Positions 39,781-48,305 of a stretch of DNA of 64,000 nucleotides are shown in pieces. Each line of letters starts with the position of its first letter. The first letter of the stretch is position 1. The stretch is from the NCBI GenBank assembly GCA_963667605.2, contig CAXXUZ010000003.1, forward strand, positions 806,001 to 870,000, written 5' to 3'. The position numbers and the translations under genes are program-made. The notes beneath the pieces were generated by a model. The model saw nothing but the letters and a program-made list of their open reading frames with translations, ran no database searches and was not told the DNA's origin. Source of the DNA: JADLGL01 sp963667605 (GTDB lineage Bacteria; Pseudomonadota; Alphaproteobacteria; Rhizobiales; Kaistiaceae).

Positions 39781-41422
39781 CCGACATTCCCCAGATGACA
39801 TCCAAATTCGCGGAAATCGTACCACGGCCCCATCTCCAAGGGAACTCTGTTCCCATTGCAGCCATCCGATGACATGATTTTGGTAATCGGCCAGCGCGTG
39901 GAAGGCCATTTGGTCGTTTCTCTTGCCATCCAGACACACCTCTCGTGTCGCAATCTCCTTGCCGTCGATTCCCTCGGCCTACGCCGGAGCGGGTCTTCGT
40001 CGTAGATCATCAATCAGGCTCAAGATTTTCTGGAACAAGCTTCTTGGGACTGCAACCTCGGCCAATTGAAATGTGACGTACCGGCCATGGCTGACAACTT
40101 TCGCACCGATCTTGACCAGCTTCTCCCTCAGCGTCGTCAGCGACCATTGCTCCACGGTATCGGGCAACGCCAGGGTACGCATGAAGTTGCCGAGGTTATA
40201 GGCGAGTGCATGCAGCTGGAGCCGGACGGCATTGTTGCGTAACGAACGGCATGACAGCCGCGTCCACTTGATGGCGTTCTTGCCTTCCTTGATCCATTGC
40301 TCGGCAGTGTCGCGCTGATTGTAGAACGCAACAACCCGCTCGGCAGGACGGCTCAGGTTGGTGACGATGAAGCCGACGCGGGGATACAGTTCCCCTGAGT
40401 GCCACTCCACCTTGGCGACGACCCGGCGGGGCTCCGTCCAGCTACCGGCCCGATAGCTGAAGTTCGCGTAATACCGACGAACTTCCTTCGGCGGCCGACC
40501 GACGGGGCGCTTGAGCAGGTGCGCGATGCTGTCGTGCAGCACCTTGTTGGCCGGAAGCCGGATGGCGTACTTGAAGCCTTCCGCTTCCAGAAACTCATAA
40601 ACCTCGGGCGAGGCGAAGGCGGCGTCACCACGGAAATAACGCCGGAGTGTCTTGTTCCGGTATCGAGCGACCACCGGGTCCAACACATCGCGCCATTCAT
40701 GGGCGCTGTGCACGTTGCCCGGACGCAGGGCGCAACGCTCCAGATCGCCGAACTGGTTGAACACGAACAGCGGGTGATAGCACGTGCAGCCGAAGTGACC
40801 GTTGTAGGCCGTGCCCTCCTGGTCACCGTAGGTCGGGCTGACGGAGCTGTCCATGTCGAGCACGATAATCTTCGGCGGCTTGCGCTCGTTAACCTGGTCG
40901 ATCCAGATGCCCAAAAGGTCAGCGAGCGCGGCGAGGTTGTCATTGGTGGCGAGTAACTCCGTCTCGAACCGGCCCATCTGGCTGGTCGATGCGCCGCCGC
41001 GCTCGACAGCCCTGCCGCCGACGATCCACCGCATCGCAGGATCGCGCCCCAGCCGGTCGGCGTCGTTCACGTCCTCGTACCCGGCGAGACGACCATAGAC
41101 GGATTGGCGAAGGAGACCGATGATGCCGTGCCAACCGTTCTTGCCGGTCCGGCTGTCAGCAATAACGTCACCGGCCAGCGTGGTCAGGCCGAGGGCTTCG
41201 TCCAGTTCACGATAGGCGAGCAGACCAGCGTCTGACGTGATCCGCGAACCGTGGAACTCGAACTTCAGTCTTCGGTCGAAAAACGCCCGCAGCAGCCCCC
41301 GATCCGACTTACCCTCCAGGTTCCGCATTCGACCCACTCTCCGTCTGATCTAATCCACTGATTCTTATACAGGAATCAGACGGAAACCGCATCAGATGGA
41401 TCGGTCACTTGGGGAATGCGGG
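39781..41422 (-). mobile_element. IS1380-family insertion sequence, copy B (inverted to copy A)
   Basis: 1,642 bp, almost identical to copy A. Differences seen are Gly to Asp in the YREK motif, one silent change and one base near the right end. The shared flank GCCACTTTAG lies next to its left repeat (41423-41432). It inserts just past the rhodanese gene stop without breaking it. Confidence 0.9.
39979..41328 (-). CDS. IS1380-family transposase, copy B
   Basis: 449 residues, the same as copy A except Asp in place of Gly in YNQRDTAEQ, directly after the conserved Arg of the Y-R-E-K signature. Other catalytic stretches (VLDMDSSVSPTYG, YFRGDAAFASPE) are unchanged. Whether the substitution lowers activity is unknown. 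Confidence 0.93.
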   Translation of the reverse strand: MRNLEGKSDRGLLRAFFDRRLKFEFHGSRITSDAGLLAYRELDEALGLTTLAGDVIADSRTGKNGWHGIIGLLRQSVYGRLAGYEDVNDADRLGRDPAMRWIVGGRAVERGGASTSQMGRFETELLATNDNLAALADLLGIWIDQVNERKPPKIIVLDMDSSVSPTYGDQEGTAYNGHFGCTCYHPLFVFNQFGDLERCALRPGNVHSAHEWRDVLDPVVARYRNKTLRRYFRGDAAFASPEVYEFLEAEGFKYAIRLPANKVLHDSIAHLLKRPVGRPPKEVRRYYANFSYRAGSWTEPRRVVAKVEWHSGELYPRVGFIVTNLSRPAERVVAFYNQRDTAEQWIKEGKNAIKWTRLSCRSLRNNAVRLQLHALAYNLGNFMRTLALPDTVEQWSLTTLREKLVKIGAKVVSHGRYVTFQLAEVAVPRSLFQKILSLIDDLRRRPAPA

Positions 41423-41439
41423 CTAAAGTGGCAGCCCCT

Positions 41440-41883
41440 TCACGTTTGGGACCAGGGGAGCCCGGCGACCTTCCAACCCGAAACCGAATTACGATGCCCG
41501 GTTCCGTCCAGAGGACCCTCAATACCCGGTCCGATGTTGTAGCAATTAACGTAGCCAGATGAAGTCGTTGCGATCGCTGCCGAGCGGCTCCGTGAGCCAG
41601 ACCGGCAGACGAACAACAGCGGCGCTTCTTCGGCGACCCCACGTTTCTCCAACTCAGCACCGAGCAGCGACGTAAAACTCGGAACGATGGCATTGGTCGG
41701 AAACGTCTGCCACTCGATGAAGATAGGCGACTTGCCGATCGCTTCGAGTGATGGCACGCCGACATATGCCCATTCCGCTTGCGTGCGAACATCGATCAAA
41801 TTGGCGCTAGCGTCGGAGCCTAGGATTTCCCAGGCTTCCTCGACCGTTAGGTCGCCACGATACCCTGCGCTGGCATGAGGCAT
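41440..41883 (-). CDS. Rhodanese-like domain protein
   Basis: A 147-residue single-domain rhodanese. It has DLTVEEAWEIL, NLIDVRTQAEWAYVG and the active-site loop LLFVCRSGSRSR with Cys93, plus YNIGPGIEGPLD and GWKVAGLPWSQ at the end. It transfers sulfane sulfur or senses persulfides; the partner is not evident. Intact despite adjacent IS1380 copy B, which ends 18 bases from its stop. Confidence 0.9.
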   Translation of the reverse strand: MPHASAGYRGDLTVEEAWEILGSDASANLIDVRTQAEWAYVGVPSLEAIGKSPIFIEWQTFPTNAIVPSFTSLLGAELEKRGVAEEAPLLFVCRSGSRSRSAAIATTSSGYVNCYNIGPGIEGPLDGTGHRNSVSGWKVAGLPWSQT

Positions 41884-42114
41884 AGATTGGCTGGCCCCTC
41901 GGAGTGATCCGAGGCGATGTTAGTTTAGGTCTGGTCGTGACGCCAGCCTTGGCGCGACTGTTAATCGAATCATCATCATCAGCGAGTGTTGTGTGAAAAC
42001 GGTTTGATGCTCAGTTCAGCTTGGCGATTGAACGCGGCAATGAACCTCCAACTCGTGGGTCTTCCCCATAATGAGATGGGGTCATTGCTAGGCACTTGAT
42101 TGGCGGGGTGTTGG

Positions 42115-42365
42115 GCAGCTATCAGGCCGCCTCGTGGAACCGGAAGCGCCGGGTGGTCGCCAGGGTTGAATTATCCCGGGGAACTGGTTCCCCGGGTCGG
42201 CTTCATTTGACCCGACCCGCCGAACGCGTGGTGGTACAACCAGCGGGGCTACGGCGGAACAGCATATCCATAGTCGTGAGCCACGGCCGGTACGTCACAT
42301 TTCAATTGGCGGAGTTGCGGTGCCGAGGGAGCTGTTCCGAAAAATCCTCCGCCTCATTGGTGCGC
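42115..42365 (+). pseudogene. Old relic of an IS1380-type transposase 3' end
   Basis: Translated pieces match the C-terminal half of the two intact IS1380 transposases: SYQAASWNRKRRVVARVE, RPAERVVV and VSHGRYVTFQLAEL, with internal deletions and frameshifts. The nucleotide divergence shows it is older than, or from a different member than, copies A and B. No inverted repeats were identified. Confidence 0.75.
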
Positions 42366-42455
42366 AGGTCGAAGTGCGCCCTCACAATGCGGAGTGGTCA
42401 TAATATTCCTGGATTATAATATTCCTTTCCGGAAAACAGCTTCAGGAGGCGACAA

Positions 42456-42782
42456 ATGCCGAAGTACCTTATCGAAGCAACTTACACCGCCGAAGGTTTA
42501 TCGGGCCTCATGAAGGACGCTGCCTCGGGCCGGAGGCAGTCTATCGCAGCTTCCATCGAGGGACTCGGAGGCAAGCTCGACAGCCTTTATCTGGCGCTCG
42601 GGGAGCGTGATATGATTGGTGTAGTCGATTTGCCTGACAGCGTCAGCGCAGCCGCGTTCGCTCTTACCGTCTCCGCATCCGGACTCGCTCGAACGAAGAC
42701 GACGGCGCTCCTCACGATTGAGGAAGCCGATCGGGCCATTCAGAAGGACGTCACGTATCACCCACCGGGCAAGGTGGGTTAG
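42456..42782 (+). CDS. GYD-domain protein
   Basis: A 108-residue protein starting at ATG after a CAGGAGG site. The pattern (MPKYLIEATYTAEGLSGLMK, then ASIEGLGGKLDSLYLALGER and DMIGVVDLPDSVSAAAFAL) is that of GYD-domain proteins, small ferredoxin-like folds of unknown role. It is followed 92 bases later by an exported thioredoxin-like gene on the same strand. Confidence 0.9.
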   Translation: MPKYLIEATYTAEGLSGLMKDAASGRRQSIAASIEGLGGKLDSLYLALGERDMIGVVDLPDSVSAAAFALTVSASGLARTKTTALLTIEEADRAIQKDVTYHPPGKVG

Positions 42783-42874
42783 CCGGCGGGATGCTACTCA
42801 GCCGCACGTTGCAACCGTGGAGGGGGTGCCGTAGTTTCCCTAACCACGCCGTCGATTGGGGAAGGTGCCGTCAA

Positions 42875-43282
42875 ATGTTGGCCAACGTGAAATCGATGCT
42901 GCGAGCTATTGTTGTAGGGGCTGCGGTGCTGATGGTCACATCAGCTTCCGCGGTTGCGTGGGAGCGAGTGCCTTACTCCGCTGAGGCCGTTGCCGAAGCC
43001 CAGGCCTCAGGTGTGCCTTTCGTTATCCATGTGCACGCGATTTGGTGCTCGACCTGCCAGGCCCAGGACGAGGTCCTGGCCCAGCTGGCTGACGATCCTC
43101 GGTTCACGGACCTTCTGATAATCAGGGTGGACTACGACACTCAGAAGCATGTCATGAGGCTTTTCAGGGTACCGGAACGAAGTACTTTTGTTGCCTACCA
43201 GGGGGCCACCGAGATCAGTCGTCAATACGCGGAGACGAGCTTCGAGGGGATCAGGGACTACCTGCTGGCGGCGATGCAATAA
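42875..43282 (+). CDS. Exported thioredoxin-family protein
   Basis: A 135-residue protein. ATG at 42875 follows GGGGAAGG; a later Met at residue 8 is possible. The signal peptide (LRAIVVGAAVLMVTSASAVA) precedes a short thioredoxin fold with the redox pair Cys58/Cys61 (IWCSTCQAQ) and RVPERSTFVAYQG in place of the usual cis-Pro loop. It probably handles disulfides in the periplasm. It forms a possible operon with the GYD gene. Confidence 0.85.
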   Translation: MLANVKSMLRAIVVGAAVLMVTSASAVAWERVPYSAEAVAEAQASGVPFVIHVHAIWCSTCQAQDEVLAQLADDPRFTDLLIIRVDYDTQKHVMRLFRVPERSTFVAYQGATEISRQYAETSFEGIRDYLLAAMQ

Positions 43283-43298
43283 CGTCGGGGAAAGAAGA

Positions 43299-43317
43299 GC
43301 CGCCCTTAAGGGGCGGC
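43299..43317. terminator. GC hairpin after the thioredoxin-like gene (element copy 1)
   Basis: GCCGCCC and GGGCGGC form a 7-bp stem with a 5-base loop, 17 bases past the stop. A T-rich tract follows on the minus strand (TCTTCTTTCC) but not on the plus strand. Its surroundings are repeated at 44156-44173. Confidence 0.6.
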
Positions 43318-43628
43318 AAGTGTGAAGGGCGACAGCGGTGCCTCCATAGCACTGTCGTCTTATTGCATTGTGCTCCGCTCTCGGCGAGCCGCGGCTGCTG
43401 AAATGCAAAGCAAGATGTCGGCATACAGGGCGCCTTCGTCGTCGCCGGTTATTCGAAATCAACGCATCAGAACACGCGCTCGCTCGGCCGCATTGCTGTC
43501 CTCAGTGAGCGGTCGTTACCGCAAGCGCTGCTCACCCACTATGTTCTCAAGTAACACCCCAAAAAAAGACAGAAGCGTTGATGAACTGAGGTAGACCGAT
43601 CCCTGAAGCGTCGAGAGAGGGCAGAGTC
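43318..43628. other. Intergenic region before the GerW-like gene
   Basis: About 310 bases with no supported gene. An A-run (43558-43565) lies upstream of the GerW-like start; nothing else was recognised. Confidence 0.35.
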
Positions 43629-44048
43629 ATGGAGGTCGATAACATTCTGAAAGGGGCAAAATCAATGCTCACAGCCGGGCGGGTGTACGGGGCACCCGTC
43701 GAGCAGGACGGGGTAATCGTAATTCCAGCCGCGAAGATCACCGGCGGTGGAGGTGGCAACGAGGCTGACGTGAAGGGTCAGAATGGCGGAGGTGGCGGCG
43801 GCTTTGGTGTGATCGCTAAGCCCGCCGGAGCGCTGATCATCGAACCGGGTGGCAAAGTGAGGTGGAAGGGGTTCTTCGACCTCAACCGGATGATCCTCGG
43901 CGTGCAGATTGTCGGGATCGCGTTCTTTTTGTTTCTATGGCTGACCGAGCGATCCAAGGCACGCGCTGCCACGAAGGCCACGATCGCGCCGGCTGCAATC
44001 GACCGGGTCGGGCGCCCCGGAAGTAAACGGAGGCCGGGCGGGAAATAG
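43629..44048 (+). CDS. GerW/YtfJ-family protein with C-terminal membrane helix
   Basis: 139 residues. The N-terminal half (VDNILKGAKSMLTAGRVYGA, then PAAKITGGGGGNEADVKGQN) is the GerW/YtfJ domain known from spore-formers and also seen in non-sporulating bacteria. A Gly-rich stretch leads to GFGVIAKPAGALII, then a transmembrane helix (LGVQIVGIAFFLFLWLTE) and a basic tail. The role outside sporulation is unknown. It stands in line with the GYD and thioredoxin-like genes. Confidence 0.85.
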   Translation: MEVDNILKGAKSMLTAGRVYGAPVEQDGVIVIPAAKITGGGGGNEADVKGQNGGGGGGFGVIAKPAGALIIEPGGKVRWKGFFDLNRMILGVQIVGIAFFLFLWLTERSKARAATKATIAPAAIDRVGRPGSKRRPGGK

Positions 44049-44155
44049 GACGGCAAGTGTTTCGGTCGCCGCGCCATCCGGCAAGGCCCAACTCGCCAGC
44101 CCACGAACACCAGCACATTCTGGGTAGTTGGTCTTCGTTACCACGGCAAAGAAAA

Positions 44156-44173
44156 GCCGCCCCGAAGGGCGGC
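44156..44173 (-). terminator. TTCG-loop hairpin terminator (minus strand; element copy 2)
   Basis: GCCGCCC / GGGCGGC stem closed by a TTCG tetraloop on the minus strand and followed there by TTTTCTTT, a good intrinsic terminator for minus-strand transcripts coming from IS630 copy B. The bases on both sides (AAAGAA before, AAGGGT and GAAGGGCGAC after) resemble those around 43299-43317. Confidence 0.7.
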
Positions 44174-44381
44174 AAGGGTCGAAGGGCGACGAGGTAGCAG
44201 CGCGTCCGGAGTCGTTAGTGTGTGGTGTTCTTTGCGGGCGGTTGGAACAAGGCGTCCAGTTCCCGCAACCGCTGCAACTGCAAATTAAGGAGTGGTCGGC
44301 AAGCTGCGATCCTCCAGACGGGCGCTGACTGGCCAGCGGGTGGCCAGTAGAGACTAGGGGCCGCGTAGGTTCACGGTTCTC

Positions 44382-45524
44382 CTAGTGGATGGAATCTAAC
44401 GCTTGGTGCCCGCGTCTGACAGCGGCGATGATTTCGTCGGGATCCTTTGTCCAGATGAAGGGCTGCGGATCGTTGTTGGTGTGTTCGAGGAAGCGGTTGA
44501 TGGTGGCCTGGAGATCGATGGCGTAGCCTGACGGTCGATTGAAGACGCCGCGCTTGAGACGTTGCTTTGCGAGCTTTGCGAAGAAACCTTCGACGGCGTT
44601 GAGCCAGGAGCAGGATGTTGGGGTGAAGTGGAAGAAAAAGCGCGGATGGCGCGTAAGCCACCCGCGGACCTTGGGATGCTTGTGGGCGGCGTAGTTGTCG
44701 AGGATCACATGGACCAGCTTTCCCGCGGGCACGTCGGCCTCGATGGCGTTGAGGAAGCGAATGAACTCTTGGTGTCGATGGCGCTGCATGCACTGGCCGA
44801 TGACACGCCCTTCGAGCACGTTCAGCGCGGCGAACAGCGTGGTCGTGCCGTGCCGCTTGTAGTCATGCGTCATCGTGCCCGCGCATCCCGTCTTCATCGG
44901 CAGCCCGGGTTGGGTGCGGTCGAGCGCCTGGATCTGGCTCTTCTCGTCAACCGACAGGACAACGGCGTGCGCCGGCGGATCGACATAAAGGCCGACGATG
45001 TCCCGCAGCTTGGGAATGAACTCCGGGTCACGCGACAGCTTGAACTGCCGGACCCGGTGGGGCTGAAGCCCGTGCGCCCGCCAGATGCGCTGTACCGCGC
45101 TGACGCTGATGCCGACCGTCTTGGCCATCGCCGGCGCCGTCCAATGTGTCGCCTCGTGGCGCGGCGCACTCAGCGTCAGCGCGACGACGCGGTCAGCGAT
45201 TTCCCGGCCGAGCGGCGGAACGCGCGAGGGTCGCGTCTTGTCCCGCAGCAACCCCTCGACACCCTCGTGCATGAAGCGCTCCTGCCAACGCCAAACCGCT
45301 GTCTTGCTCTTGCCGGTGCGGCGCATGATCTCGACCGTGCCGAGACCATCCCCGCTCAGAAGGACGATCCGTGCCCGCCACACGTGTTTCTGCCGGCTGT
45401 TCCGGTCCGCAACGACCGCTTCGAGACGAGCACGGTCGGCGGTACTCACATCGACGATGATTCCTGGCCGCATGCGCCAGACTCGCACACAACGTGCCCG
45501 GCGAGAATCCCTCGCGGGATTCAA
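44382..45524 (-). CDS. IS630-family transposase, copy B
   Basis: 380 residues (or 364 from the internal Met). The same catalytic motifs as copy A (VVLSVDEKSQ, VILDNYAAHK, NAVEGFF). It differs by a changed stretch RGVFNRPSGYAIDLQATIN where copy A has RGVFHSIVDLQATIN, adding four residues just after the DDE glutamate region, and by a few substitutions. Activity is uncertain. Confidence 0.92.
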   Translation of the reverse strand: MNPARDSRRARCVRVWRMRPGIIVDVSTADRARLEAVVADRNSRQKHVWRARIVLLSGDGLGTVEIMRRTGKSKTAVWRWQERFMHEGVEGLLRDKTRPSRVPPLGREIADRVVALTLSAPRHEATHWTAPAMAKTVGISVSAVQRIWRAHGLQPHRVRQFKLSRDPEFIPKLRDIVGLYVDPPAHAVVLSVDEKSQIQALDRTQPGLPMKTGCAGTMTHDYKRHGTTTLFAALNVLEGRVIGQCMQRHRHQEFIRFLNAIEADVPAGKLVHVILDNYAAHKHPKVRGWLTRHPRFFFHFTPTSCSWLNAVEGFFAKLAKQRLKRGVFNRPSGYAIDLQATINRFLEHTNNDPQPFIWTKDPDEIIAAVRRGHQALDSIH

Positions 45525-45542
45525 ACGTCAAATTTTATCCAC
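44385..45542 (-). mobile_element. IS630-family insertion sequence, copy B
   Basis: 1,158 bp, same orientation as copy A, flanked by TA (44383-44384 and 45543-45544) in a CTAG context. It is 12 bp longer than copy A because of an insertion near the transposase 3' end. Confidence 0.92.
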
Positions 45543-45656
45543 TAGCGAGTGACCGCAGGTCGGGAGCGAGTGTCATCCGGATGCAATAGATTGAGCCGAA
45601 ATCAGGCGCGGGTTTGCCCACCCGATCGTCTAAAGCGGGGCCTGGGCACCTATTGG

Positions 45657-46760
45657 CTACCGGTCGCCACCGGTGCCGCGTCCGATTCGGGAATAGATTG
45701 CCCCAGATTCTCGCATCCGTTTCTCAATGACGCCGGGACTCGGGGGCAGTATCCCGGAACAGATCTCGTCGGCTCTAACCATCCACCTATAGACCGTCCT
45801 TTGTGAAACCTCGTAGCAGGCGGCAACCGTTTTGGCGGGATTGTTGTCAGGTACTTTCTGTCTATCTGCCCTCAAATAGAAGATCGCCATGGCAATGTGT
45901 GGGCGCTCGTCTGGCCATAATGGCCTGCCGGCGTTCGTAGGTGCCTCCGAAACGATCACGGGTAAACTGCCGGTAGCTATGCGCTCCGCCACCTTCGCCA
46001 GGCGCTTGACGGCATTGGCTGGATAGCGAGGATTGAGACCGCCCGCTTTTTGATGGTCGTACTCCACCAGCAATTCAGCGATCGCCCTCCAAAAGGATCG
46101 GACTCGAGACCCGTCGAAGTTGGCCCCCTCCAACTCTTCGGCGCCAGCCAGTCGCAATCGTTGACCAGCGACCTCTTCCTTGGCTACCAACAATTCCGTA
46201 ATTGTGGTGTCCTGAGCGCCCTGTTCTCCCTCCTGTTGTTCGACCGGCTTTCGCCGGATTTCCAGTAGCTCTCGCTCCGCCTTGGCGAGTTCCAACCTCG
46301 CCTCCCGCAACCCGTCAACGTGGTCGATCGGCAGTGTTTCACCAGAGTAAGCTAGGTCGAGACCCGCCGCTCGCAGTCTGTCACCATGATCAATCGGCAG
46401 TGATTCACCTAGGTGTTCGATGGGAATCGCGTGCCGCTTTTCGTCGCCTTTGGGCCAGAGCCGTTCGATCTCAGCCCGAAAAAGCTCTCGCGCCTCCGTC
46501 GGGTCCGCAGCACCTTGATCATCGTCTTCGATCACCACCCGAATGGCGTCAGGGCCAATTTCCCACCCGGGCACAATCGCCAGCTCGAATTGGCCAAAAT
46601 CGTGCCTCTGCAACTCAACACCCTCAAACCAACAGCAGCGTGCGATCGGCTCCCCGGCAACCGAAGCCAGAGCGTACACGGCCATGTTTGGTCCGACGCC
46701 GTCACGACGAACGACGTCTCCAACTGAGAGACCTTTTGCTGGCTCGGGCGCCTCGGTCAC
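45657..46760 (-). CDS. Island protein with DUF2158 (YodC-like) N-terminus and C-terminal helix-turn-helix
   Basis: 367 residues from GTG 46760, which has a GAGG site; the longer start at 46802 would overlap the integrase. Residues 10-60 (LSVGDVVRRDGVGPNMAVYA, then CCWFEGVELQRHDF) match the small DUF2158 fold. A charged, partly coiled region follows with LPIDH repeated twice (SLPIDHGDRLRAAGLDLA and TLPIDHVDGLREARLELA). The C-terminus has a helix-turn-helix (AKTVAACYEVSQRTVYRWM). It lies directly after the integrase gene and is probably part of the same element. Function is unknown, perhaps DNA-binding regulation. Confidence 0.75.
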   Translation of the reverse strand: MTEAPEPAKGLSVGDVVRRDGVGPNMAVYALASVAGEPIARCCWFEGVELQRHDFGQFELAIVPGWEIGPDAIRVVIEDDDQGAADPTEARELFRAEIERLWPKGDEKRHAIPIEHLGESLPIDHGDRLRAAGLDLAYSGETLPIDHVDGLREARLELAKAERELLEIRRKPVEQQEGEQGAQDTTITELLVAKEEVAGQRLRLAGAEELEGANFDGSRVRSFWRAIAELLVEYDHQKAGGLNPRYPANAVKRLAKVAERIATGSLPVIVSEAPTNAGRPLWPDERPHIAMAIFYLRADRQKVPDNNPAKTVAACYEVSQRTVYRWMVRADEICSGILPPSPGVIEKRMRESGAIYSRIGRGTGGDR

Positions 46761-46770
46761 GCCCCGAGCC

Positions 46771-47983
46771 TCACGATCTTGGCGCCAGCGCGCCTGCCGC
46801 AAGCGACGCCCATGCCTCCATCATCGCCCGGCGCTTCTCGAACAGGTCTGTCCTGCGATAAGCCGCCTCGGCTTTGTTCTTGATCGCGTGAGCGAGTGCC
46901 GACTCCTTGACCTCATGGGGAAAGCTGGTGGCTTCCTCGGCCCAGTCGCGGAACGTCGAGCGGAAACCGTGGACTGTTGCCGACACCTTGAGCCGGTTCA
47001 AAACCGCCAACAACGTCATGTCCGAAAGAGGTCGCCCGGCCTTCGCAGATGGGAACACAAGTGCCTCCGGTCGGACGGACAAGGCCCGCGCGGACTCAAG
47101 AATTGCGAGTGCTTCGTGTGAAAGCGGGACGCGATGCTCGCGCCCTCCCTTCATCCGGTCGGCTGGGATGGTCCAGACGGCATTGGAGAGGTCAATCTCA
47201 TGCCACGTCGCTCCCCGAGCCCCCCGATCGAGCCGCCGTCAGGATCGTGAAGCGAAGCGCAAGCGCGCCCATGCCTCGACAGGCGACAAGTCGCGGCATC
47301 AGGCCGGGAAGCTCTTGCCAAGGAAGAGCGGCGAAATGCTTGGGTCGATCACGCTGCCTGGCCGGGCCTTTTTCAACGCCTTCCACCGGGTTGATGCCTT
47401 CCCGGTGGCCGGCTGCCCGCGCCCAGTCGAGCACCGTCCTCAGCCTTTGTTTGATGCGTCGTGCCGTCTCGGCCTTCTCGGTCCAGATTGGCGCCAGCAC
47501 GCGGAGCACGTCGGATTGCTCCACCGAGTGAATTGGCTTCGAGCCAATGATCGGGAACGCGTAGACCCGGAGTGTGGAGAGCCACTGGGCCCGGTGCTTT
47601 GCGTTCCTGGCGTTCGGCTCGATCTGCTCGGCGTGGACTTGGAGGGCCGCCTCTTCGAACGTGGGGGACGTTCGCTTGTCCCGGTCGCGTTCGGCTTTGG
47701 GATCTCCACCGGCTCTCGCCACTTTGCGTAGTTGTGCCGCCAGTTCCCTTGCCTCGGCGAGCGAAACAACCGAAGCCCCACCGAGACCAAGGTCACGTCT
47801 CCGACCGTGGACCAGCGTCCTCAGCAGCCATCGGCGAGCACCGGTATCGTCAACTTCGAGATAAAGCCCATTGCCGTCCGCGTGCCGACCCGGCCCGAGA
47901 CTTCGCACGGCCGGAGCCGTCAGCCTCTTCTCTGGGTGCCTGCCTTTGGGCTTGACCCCGACCTTCGTCAAATCGTCCGCCAT
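46771..47983 (-). pseudogene. P4-type tyrosine recombinase (integrase), frameshifted
   Basis: The N-terminal frame (start 47983) holds the DUF4102-like arm-binding domain (LTAPAVRSLGPGRHADGNGL) and core-binding domain, and stops after LRFTILTAARSGGS near 47198. The rest continues in another frame from ATWHEIDLSNAVWT through HGFRSTFRDWAEE, LAHAIKNKAE and the catalytic Tyr in AAYRRTDLFEKRR. The frameshift falls at the first catalytic Arg block (ARSGEVRG). Without it the integrase would be complete, so the element lost mobility recently. Confidence 0.88.
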
Positions 47984-48115
47984 AGCCCGTACCCCTCATT
48001 ATTCCCCCCATAAAATGTGGGATAGGATGAGCCGGGGTGCAACAGGCTGAAACTGCCATAGTAGCAGAAACGGCAAAACACTGTGGATTATGAGACAAGC
48101 CGAAACGGCGTGAAA

Positions 48116-48216
48116 CAGGGAAGTGGCGGAAGGATCGTCCGCACGATTCCGCCGACCAGAGCCGCCGGCCACGATGCCGATCGTTGTTTTGCGCCGCTTG
48201 CTTGAATCTGGTCCAT
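48116..48216 (-). pseudogene. comF: comF, N-terminal fragment cut at the island edge
   Basis: From ATG 48216 the minus strand reads about 30 codons typical of a ComF N-terminus (SWPAALVGGIVRTILPPL), then leaves the family after LPP where the zinc-finger cysteines should begin. The divergent position next to the NDUFAF5-like methyltransferase is where comF sits in many related genomes. It ends about 130 bases from the integrase start. The rest of comF is not in the window. Confidence 0.55.
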
Positions 48217-48305
48217 ATCCATCGCCCGACTTTAGCCGTCAGGCGATCTCTGGGCGAGACCCGGCTTTGCTGCCACTATCGACCAGACTACAACCGGCTC
48301 CAGCC

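Noticed and set aside
30285..41422. A classic composite transposon formed by the two IS1380 copies
   Set aside because: The enclosed segment is a mix of relics and other IS, no target duplication brackets the pair, and no selectable cargo is present.
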